The notes below the pieces were generated by a model, which was given only the letters and a program-made list of their open reading frames with translations, made no database searches and was not told where the DNA came from. A stretch of 45,249 nt of DNA from Actinomycetes bacterium (lineage in GTDB: Bacteria; Actinomycetota; Acidimicrobiia; Acidimicrobiales; Palsa-688), in NCBI GenBank assembly GCA_021850325.1, contig JAJZMF010000047.1, forward strand, positions 1 to 45,249, written 5' to 3'. Within the stretch, counting starts at the first letter, position 1. Each line of letters begins with the position of its first letter. Shown here one piece after another: positions 8,711 to 14,076 of the stretch. The position numbers and the translations under genes are program-made.

Positions 8711-9502
8711 GTGGCGCGCTCGTCCCGGAGGTTACGCACCCCGGGCGGAGAGCCGGCCCTGGGCGCGGTGACCGATGACCACCAGGCCGACCTGGTGGTC
8801 ATGCCGGCGCAAGAGGCGCACATGGCGCCACTCCTGGTGCAACCCGAGGCGTCCTCGGGGCCCCAGAGCCGAAGAGACGAGCCGGGCGCGGTGACGCGGG
8901 GGCCTCTCCGGCGTCATTCCGGCGGTCCTCGGGCCGATGAGGACGACGGGAAGACAGAGGAGAGCGGCATCCCCTTTGGCGACGGCCCCCTGGGGGCGGC
9001 CAAAAGGGGTGACCCGGCGTCCTGGGAGGCCGCTTACCTCGCCTACGGGAGCGCGCTGATGGGCTACTTGACCCTAAGGCTGGACAGCTGGGACGACGCC
9101 GCCGAGGCGTTGTCCGAGACCTTCACGCGCGCCATCGACAAGGTCGGCACCTTCCGGGGTGACGCCTACGCGTTCCGTGCCTGGTTGTTCAGGATCGCCC
9201 GCAACGTGTCCACCGACCAGCACCGCCAGCGCGCCCGGCTCGTGGTGGTGCCGGACCAGCCCGAGCCCCGTGGCCAGGCCGAGCCGTCCGGCGAGGACGT
9301 TGCCATCTTCCATGCCGACGTGGCCGAGCTGCGCCGGGGCTTCGGCCGGCTCAGCCAGGCCGACCGTGAGGTCCTCTGGCTCAGGGTCTGCAGCGGCCTG
9401 TCGGCGAACGAGGTGGGCGAAGTCCTGGGCAAGAAGCCCGGTGCTGTGCGCATGCAGCAGATGCGGGCGCTCGAGGCCCTCCGGGACCAGGTGCAGTTGT
9501 GA
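8711..9502 (+). CDS. ECF-like sigma-70 family RNA polymerase sigma factor
   Basis: This 263-residue protein has a disordered, charged N-terminal extension of about 95 residues. The sigma region 2 core follows (WEAAYLAYGSALMGYLTLRL, DDAAEALSETFTRAID, FRAWLFRIARNVSTDQHRQRAR). After a linker comes region 4 with its helix-turn-helix (LSQADREVLWLRVCSGLSANEVGEVLGKKPGAVRMQQMRALEAL read in parts). It should direct RNA polymerase to a small regulon. The next gene starts inside its stop codon (GTGA overlap, 9499-9502) and encodes a membrane protein that could be its anti-sigma factor. The surface-protein genes lie directly downstream. The N-terminal extension is longer than usual for ECF factors. A start at 8822 would shorten it to about 227 residues in total. 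Confidence 0.85.
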   Translation: MARSSRRLRTPGGEPALGAVTDDHQADLVVMPAQEAHMAPLLVQPEASSGPQSRRDEPGAVTRGPLRRHSGGPRADEDDGKTEESGIPFGDGPLGAAKRGDPASWEAAYLAYGSALMGYLTLRLDSWDDAAEALSETFTRAIDKVGTFRGDAYAFRAWLFRIARNVSTDQHRQRARLVVVPDQPEPRGQAEPSGEDVAIFHADVAELRRGFGRLSQADREVLWLRVCSGLSANEVGEVLGKKPGAVRMQQMRALEALRDQVQL

Positions 9503-10758
9503 ACGACCCCCGCCAGGACAGGGCCGATGCACTGGACCGGGCGCTGGACGGCGCACCTGCTCCCGGTGGGAGCCCTGACGGCCACGGTGGGGACGAGCTC
9601 GTACCTCTCGCCCAGGAGCTGCGTACTGCGCTGGTACGGCCGTCGCCCCCAGCCGGCGTGGCTGGTCAGGTCCGCGCCGCGGCGGCCGCCGCTCTACTGG
9701 CCAGGCGTCGGTCCCGGGTGCGCACGTTGGTTGCGGCAGTGGTCATGCTCCTGCTCGGCGCCATCGGGGGTGGGCTGGTCAACGAAGTGGTCGGGCCGCA
9801 ACCTCGAGCTGAGCTACAGGCTCAGCTCGCCACTGTGCACCGTCGCATCGAGGCCGCGCAGGTGGCCCTGAGCGCAGCCCTGCAGGCCAAGGACCCGGTA
9901 CGGGCCAAGCAGTTGCTGAGCCAGGCCGCCCGCGCCATCCAGGCCAATGCCGCCCCGCCGAGCTCGGGCACATCGGCTCCCACGACGGGCCCTGCGCCCC
10001 AGGCCCTCCAGGTGGCCGAGCTCCAGCGCCAGCTGGCGGAAGAGGAGCAGCGGTACGCCCAGGCTGTAAAAGCCCTGGCGGCAGCCCGGGCCAGTTCCTC
10101 GCAGCTGGCAGCACCCACTGCCAGCACGGCGGTGCCCACTACGGCGCAGGCCGCTACTACTACGACGGGGACGTCGGCGCCCACCACGCGCGAGCCCCGC
10201 CGTACGACCGTGCCCCGCCGTACGACCGTGCCCCGCCGCACGACAGTGCCCCAGCATCGCACCTCGCCCACGAGCCGGCCGACGGGTACGACGGCGCCAC
10301 CGCCTCCTTTGGGTGAGCCGACCACCACACGTGCTGGCCGCCCGACCACGTCCTCGACGCCACCGACGTCAAGGCCCACTACCACCCGTGCGCCGGTCAC
10401 GACCACCACCCGTGCGCGGCCCACCACCACCCTTCCCCAGCAGCGCCAGGTGCCCCCGCCGCCCCCACTGCCTCCTACCACGACTACCACCACGAGGCCG
10501 GCGACGACCACGTCGACGTCCACCACGTCGACGTCCACCACTACGACGTCGACGACGGTGCCCACCACCACCACCACGACGTCGAGCACGACGACCACCG
10601 TCCCCACCACGACGACGTCGAGCACCACCACCACGACCTCGAGCACCACGACCACCACAGCCGCCTCGGGTGGGCAGACCACGACGACCGCCATCAGCGG
10701 GCCCGCCACCACGACCACCTCGTCAGCAGCTGCTCCGCTCGTGCCTGCCGTCGGCTGA
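9499..10758 (+). CDS. Membrane protein with Thr-rich extracellular stalk, possible anti-sigma factor
   Basis: This 419-residue protein has a cytoplasmic N-terminus of about 75 residues (ALDRALDGA...LVPLAQELRTAL), like the short helical region ahead of the membrane in some actinobacterial anti-sigma proteins. One membrane helix follows (VRTLVAAVVMLLLGAIGGGLV), then a helical, possibly coiled-coil region of about 110 residues, then over 200 residues dominated by Thr, Ser, Pro and Arg. That last part includes three RRTTVP repeats and long TTTTSTSTT-like runs. It is coupled to the sigma gene by a 4-bp GTGA overlap. The zinc-binding HxxxCxxC motif of classic ZAS anti-sigma factors is absent. The Thr-rich part resembles a mucin-like, O-glycosylated stalk that could span the cell wall. 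The anti-sigma function is inferred from gene order and topology only. Confidence 0.65.
   Translation: MNDPRQDRADALDRALDGAPAPGGSPDGHGGDELVPLAQELRTALVRPSPPAGVAGQVRAAAAAALLARRRSRVRTLVAAVVMLLLGAIGGGLVNEVVGPQPRAELQAQLATVHRRIEAAQVALSAALQAKDPVRAKQLLSQAARAIQANAAPPSSGTSAPTTGPAPQALQVAELQRQLAEEEQRYAQAVKALAAARASSSQLAAPTASTAVPTTAQAATTTTGTSAPTTREPRRTTVPRRTTVPRRTTVPQHRTSPTSRPTGTTAPPPPLGEPTTTRAGRPTTSSTPPTSRPTTTRAPVTTTTRARPTTTLPQQRQVPPPPPLPPTTTTTTRPATTTSTSTTSTSTTTTSTTVPTTTTTTSSTTTTVPTTTTSSTTTTTSSTTTTTAASGGQTTTTAISGPATTTTSSAAAPLVPAVG
10195..10248 (+). repeat. Three tandem 18-bp repeats in the stalk coding region
   Basis: Units at 10195-10212, 10213-10230 and 10231-10248 share CCCCGCCGTACGACCGTG. The first two are identical and the third differs at two positions. 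They encode RRTTVP three times in the extracellular stalk. The low divergence suggests recent duplication by slippage. Confidence 0.9.
10480..10668 (+). repeat. ACC/ACG low-complexity tract encoding the poly-Thr stalk
   Basis: The tract is built almost entirely of ACC, ACG, TCG, TCC and AGC codons in imperfect short repeats. It encodes Thr/Ser runs with occasional VP pairs. Because the trinucleotide period keeps the frame, length variation between strains is expected. Confidence 0.8.
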
Positions 10759-10896
10759 CGCAGGCATCGGGCCGCCCCGACGCAAGGGTTGCCCGCGCTG
10801 CCACCCCGGCGCCCGGCGGGGGGCCACCCGGCACCAGGCCCGGGTAGGTGCGCCTGCGGGAAGGCGCCCCTGAGGGCCGATGGTGGCCCGGCCGAA

Positions 10897-10937
10897 TTGT
10901 GAGCAGCGGGTGAGGGCCTCGTGAGGGAACTGTGAAT
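10897..10937 (+). promoter_or_regulatory. Four 11-bp-phased GTGA repeats, probable OmpR/PhoP-type regulator site
   Basis: GTGA starts at 10899, 10910, 10921 and 10932, exactly 11 bp apart, and in the first three copies it is GTGAG. Read on the minus strand the half-sites are TCACAGT, TCACGAG, TCACCCG and TCACAAT, each separated by 4 nt. This is the layout of the mycobacterial PhoP box (TCACAGC-N4-TCACAGC). An exact copy of that box lies before the PhoP-like gene at 42409. The array sits about 60-95 bp upstream of the expected transcription start. Confidence 0.6.
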
Positions 10938-10982
10938 TACCTGCTGACCTGGTCGGACAGCCGGAAGGTCGCTGTGACGGGA

Positions 10983-10988
10983 TAGGGT
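10983..10988 (+). promoter_or_regulatory. -10 box TAGGGT of the surface-protein gene
   Basis: TAGGGT lies 45 bp downstream of the phased repeats and about 6 nt before the expected start near 10995. No recognisable -35 hexamer was found 16-18 bp upstream, which would fit an activator-dependent promoter. Confidence 0.4.
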
Positions 10989-10999
10989 CTCGCTCGTCT

Positions 11000-11032
11000 T
11001 ACTCCCGGCTTGTCTCGAGCAAGCCGGCAGTA
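11000..11032 (+). promoter_or_regulatory. 5'-terminal stem-loop of the surface-protein mRNA
   Basis: TACT pairs with AGTA and CCGGCTTG (11005-11012) pairs with CAAGCCGG (11020-11027). One C/C mismatch separates the two helices and the loop is TCTCGAG. It begins within a few bases of the expected transcription start, a position where stem-loops commonly protect very abundant mRNAs. It has no U-tract. It could instead be a palindromic operator. Confidence 0.55.
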
Positions 11033-11125
11033 GCACGGTGCCTTTGGTCCACCACGCGCCCGGTCTGAGCTGGCTAAAGTCGGATCCGGCCGTGGCCTGT
11101 GGGCCCAAAGGCGCACGGCAGAAGC

Positions 11126-11145
11126 GCCACCCAACAACGGGTGGC
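11126..11145 (+). promoter_or_regulatory. Leader hairpin upstream of the surface-protein ribosome site
   Basis: GCCACCC (11126-11132) and GGGTGGC (11139-11145) form a perfect 7-bp stem with a 6-nt AACAAC loop. It lies just after the 3' arm of the long-range pairing 11040-11047/11105-11112 and 18 nt ahead of the AGGAGGG ribosome site. Confidence 0.45.
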
Positions 11146-11180
11146 AAATGTTGACCCTACCTAGGAGGGAAACAAACTAG

Positions 11181-13844
11181 ATGCAAGAACCGATCAGATC
11201 GGCAGCAAGGCCGAGAGGTTGGGGACGCTCGAAGGCGCTCGGTGGCGCATTGGCGCTCACCATCGCAACCTTCGGCTCCGTGGCAGCCGTAACGGCTGGC
11301 ACGGCCTCGGCTGCTTCCACCTACTCGCCGGTGGTCACCCAGGACTACACCGTCGGGTCGGCCGCATCGAGCGTGAGCAGTGTCACGGCGTCGGTGAGCC
11401 CCACCACGCCCAACACGACCGCCAGCTACTCGGTCAAGTTCACGACTCCGGCGGCTCTCACCGTCGGTGCGTCGGCCAGCTCGATCCAAATCGCCGGCAC
11501 CGGCCTCACGGCCAACCCGACCTCAGTGAGCGTGGCCGACCTCAACACCGGCTTCGCCTCCACCGAGACCGGCACCGTGAACGCCGGCACGTTGACCGTG
11601 GTCCTGTCGACGGGCACCAGCACCTTCAACTCGGGTGACACCATCCTGGTGTCGTTCCAGGCCACCACGCCCAACGTGGTGTCGTCCACGTCGTACACCT
11701 TCTCGGTGACGACCAGTGCCAGCACCACGGCGGCGACGGCCAACTCCATCACCATCTCGCCGACGGTGACGGCTCCCAAGGCCGCTCAGTCCAGCCAGGT
11801 GCTGGGTGCCGGCTCGACCTACTCGCTGAGCAGCATCGCGGTGCTCACGAGCACGAGCAGCACTCTCACGTCGACCAACGTGACCCTGCTGGCCTGCCCG
11901 TCCTCGTCGGGTGCCTCCGGCACCGGCCAGTCCCTGAGCTTGCCGAGCGTCTGCGCCTCACCCAATGCCGGTGGTATCACCTGGTCCACCGCCCCGGGTA
12001 GTTATGCCGTCACGCAGTACACCTCGGCCGGCACCGCCACGGCGGCGATCACCGTCAACTCGGCGACCGCCACCACCAACGGCGTCATCCTCAACATCAG
12101 CGGTGGTACCGCCTCCGCCACCACCGGCATCCTGACCGCCGGTGACAACCTGACCGTGACCGGGACGGGCACCAACCCGACCTCGGCCGTCTCCGACGTG
12201 CTCGTGGCCGGCATCAGTGACCCGGCGCCCGCGTACTACGAGGAGTCGGGCAACACGGTCGCCTTCGGTGGCCAGATCACCGGTCTCACCGTGACCCCGG
12301 CGCCTGCCTCCTCGGGCTCCACCGCCATCTACACGCTCAACTTCACGACGAGCAGCTCCGGCGCTCTCGTGGCGGGCAACAGCATCACGGTGGTGGCTCC
12401 CAAGGGGACCTCGTTCACGAGCTCGGTCGGTGCGGTCGTGACCGACACCAAGACCGGGATCAGCGAGGTCGTGGCCGGTGCCAACAACGGCCTGACGACG
12501 ACCACCAACACCGATGACACCGTCGTGCTCCCGGTCAACTTCAACGTTGCTGCCGGGGACCCGCTGAGCGTGGTGCTCTTCAACGTGGTCAACCCCGCTG
12601 CCGGCTCCTACGGGGGCACGAGCGGGTTCACCGTCAGCACCAGCACGGACATCATCGCCGCCACCAACGCCACTGCGTACACGATCACGCCTGCCGAGGT
12701 CTCTTCGCAGTCGCCGACGGTGACCCTGTCCGACAGCGCCACCGGCGCCCTGTCCAACTACACGATCGCTTCGTTCAAGGCCGCCAGCGCGCTGGTGGGC
12801 GGGACCGACACGATCGAGGTCAAGGCTCCCACCGGCACCCTGCTGCCCAGCGCAGCAACCCTCACCGACTCGACCACCAGCACTGGCACCCAGACGATCA
12901 CCGCCAGCACTGGTGCGGGCACGGCTGACGCCACCTACAAGCTGAGCGCCAACGTCGCCGCCAACGACCTGCTCAGCCTGTCGCTGAGCAACGTCATCAA
13001 CCCCGGTACGTCCAGCACCACTGAGCAGATCACGCTCGGTGCTGACAACGCCACCACCAACGCCACGGTGGCCGGCACCCAGGGCCTGGCGACCATCCTG
13101 CCCAGCTTCCCGGCAGTGGCCAGCGCCGCTGGTTACCCGGACGCCGGCATCGTCAACTTCTCCGGCACGTTCTACGTGTTCGCCGGTGGGCATGCCTTCG
13201 GTATCCCCACCCCGGCCGCGCTGAACGCGATCAGGGCTGTTGACCCGGCCGTGCCGCAGAACGCTCCTTCGGGTGCGACTGTCCCGGCCACGGCTCCGGC
13301 CATGGGCACGCTGATCGTCGCCTACAACAACCCCACCATCTATGTGGTGGGTGCTGACGGCCAGCTGCACGGGTTCGCCACGACTGCTGAGTTCATGAGC
13401 CTCGGCTATGACCCGGCAGACGTGATCACGGTCCCGGGCACCGGTGGCATCAAGGTCGGTGCCAACCTCGGTACTCTCGGGGCTGCGGGCAACGCCTTCG
13501 CCACCGAGTCCAACGGCGCCATTGTCAACAGCTCCAACACGTTCTACGTGTTCGCTGGTGGCAAGGCGTTCGGCATCCCGGGCGTGAAGGCCCTGAAGGC
13601 GGTCCAGGCCGCTGACATGGCCACCACCCTGACGGGCGCCGTGACGACTGCTCAGACCAGCGCCACGCCCCGCAACGGCACCCTGTACACCTATGGTGGC
13701 GGGGTCTGGGTGGTCAGCGGAGGCAACCTGTACCAGTTCAAGGGCATGGTCCAGCTCAAGAACGATGGTTATGGTGGCACGCCTTCGTTCGTCATCCCCA
13801 ACACGGGTGGCCTCAGCATCGTCACCAGCTACAGCGGTTCCTAG
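11181..13844 (+). CDS. Secreted surface protein, S-layer candidate
   Basis: This 887-residue protein is exported by a Sec signal peptide (hydrophobic run ALGGALALTIATFGSVAAV, cleavage near TASA/AST). The body is extremely rich in Ser, Thr, Ala, Gly and Val and poor in charged residues and Cys, with at least three beta-sandwich-like repeats of about 130 residues (near 50-190, 380-510 and 510-640). The C-terminal 230 residues form four units in an A-B-A-B order: NFSGTFYVFAGGHAFGIP, NPTIYVVGADGQLHGFATT, SNTFYVFAGGKAFGIP and GGVWVVSGGNLYQFK. The B units end in DVITVPGTGG or PSFVIPNTGG. Codons are strongly biased to C-ending forms, the leader is structured, and two hairpins follow the gene, all as expected for a very abundant protein. 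An S-layer role is inferred. The AGGAGGG ribosome site lies 11 nt from the ATG. Confidence 0.8.
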   Translation: MQEPIRSAARPRGWGRSKALGGALALTIATFGSVAAVTAGTASAASTYSPVVTQDYTVGSAASSVSSVTASVSPTTPNTTASYSVKFTTPAALTVGASASSIQIAGTGLTANPTSVSVADLNTGFASTETGTVNAGTLTVVLSTGTSTFNSGDTILVSFQATTPNVVSSTSYTFSVTTSASTTAATANSITISPTVTAPKAAQSSQVLGAGSTYSLSSIAVLTSTSSTLTSTNVTLLACPSSSGASGTGQSLSLPSVCASPNAGGITWSTAPGSYAVTQYTSAGTATAAITVNSATATTNGVILNISGGTASATTGILTAGDNLTVTGTGTNPTSAVSDVLVAGISDPAPAYYEESGNTVAFGGQITGLTVTPAPASSGSTAIYTLNFTTSSSGALVAGNSITVVAPKGTSFTSSVGAVVTDTKTGISEVVAGANNGLTTTTNTDDTVVLPVNFNVAAGDPLSVVLFNVVNPAAGSYGGTSGFTVSTSTDIIAATNATAYTITPAEVSSQSPTVTLSDSATGALSNYTIASFKAASALVGGTDTIEVKAPTGTLLPSAATLTDSTTSTGTQTITASTGAGTADATYKLSANVAANDLLSLSLSNVINPGTSSTTEQITLGADNATTNATVAGTQGLATILPSFPAVASAAGYPDAGIVNFSGTFYVFAGGHAFGIPTPAALNAIRAVDPAVPQNAPSGATVPATAPAMGTLIVAYNNPTIYVVGADGQLHGFATTAEFMSLGYDPADVITVPGTGGIKVGANLGTLGAAGNAFATESNGAIVNSSNTFYVFAGGKAFGIPGVKALKAVQAADMATTLTGAVTTAQTSATPRNGTLYTYGGGVWVVSGGNLYQFKGMVQLKNDGYGGTPSFVIPNTGGLSIVTSYSGS

Positions 13845-13859
13845 TAGCACAGTTATGAG

Positions 13860-13891
13860 TACCCGCCGGTCATCTCGGTGACCGGCGGGTA
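13860..13891 (+). terminator. 13-bp perfect hairpin after the surface-protein gene
   Basis: TACCCGCCGGTCA (13860-13872) and TGACCGGCGGGTA (13879-13891) pair perfectly around a TCTCGG loop. It lacks a U-tract but stands 11 bp before a canonical terminator. It probably acts as a 3' stabiliser or as part of a tandem terminator. Confidence 0.75.
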
Positions 13892-13902
13892 GGGGTAACC
13901 AG

Positions 13903-13938
13903 GAGAGGGCGGCCTGCGGGCCGCCCTCTCTGTTTTTT
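13903..13938 (+). terminator. Rho-independent terminator
   Basis: GAGAGGGCGGCC (13903-13914) and GGCCGCCCTCTC (13919-13930) form a 12-bp stem around TGCG, followed by TG and six T (13933-13938). This is the only canonical intrinsic terminator recognised in the window. It separates the first surface-protein gene from its paralog. Confidence 0.92.
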
Positions 13939-14061
13939 CTCCCGCTCTGTTCCTCCTCGTGCGGCCCGGTCTTCCTCGTCCGGCGCGGTGCAGGGGTGCC
14001 GGCCGATCTGCGGCCCGTCCCGTGGAGCGCCCGGCTCGTTGCCGCGTCCGGCCTGGCCAGC

Positions 14062-14067
14062 TAGCCT
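14062..14067 (+). promoter_or_regulatory. -10 box TAGCCT for the second surface-protein gene
   Basis: TAGCCT is followed by 9 nt and then ATG 14077, with no ribosome site between them. The paralog upstream has a long leader with a ribosome site, so the two genes appear to be controlled differently. Confidence 0.45.
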
Positions 14068-14076
14068 TGGCGTGCG

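Larger units (their letters stand above)
10759..11180 (+). other. Non-coding region carrying promoter, phased repeats and structured leader of the surface-protein gene
   Basis: This is a 422-bp gap without a credible gene. A small hairpin (GCGCCT/AGGCGC, 10850-10867) may end the sigma operon transcript. Then come four 11-bp-phased GTGA repeats (10897-10937), a -10-like TAGGGT (10983-10988), and a 12-bp stem-loop directly after the expected start point (11000-11032). A long-range pairing GCCTTTGG/CCAAAGGC follows (11040-11047 with 11105-11112), then a 7-bp hairpin GCCACCC/GGGTGGC (11126-11145) and AGGAGGG at 11163-11169 before the ATG at 11181. The long minus-strand frame here is the complement of Thr-rich codons and is not a gene. 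Confidence 0.7.

Noticed and set aside
8822-9502. Alternative start of the sigma factor at ATG 8822 with AGAGG upstream
   Set aside because: It is possible, but a TAGCGT box 7 nt before GTG 8711 follows the layout of other genes here, so the longer form was preferred.
10195-10668. Short repeats that at first glance could suggest a CRISPR-like array
   Set aside because: The repeats are contiguous, in frame and lack unique spacers. They encode the Thr-rich stalk.
9822-11147. Long minus-strand frame rich in Val
   Set aside because: It is the complement of the Thr-rich stalk codons and gives long VVV and VDV runs. There is no domain, and the plus-strand gene explains the region.
13860-13938. 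Two adjacent inverted repeats considered as transposon ends or an attachment site
   Set aside because: They are different sequences, the second ends in a T-run, and they follow a stop codon. They are best read as a tandem terminator.
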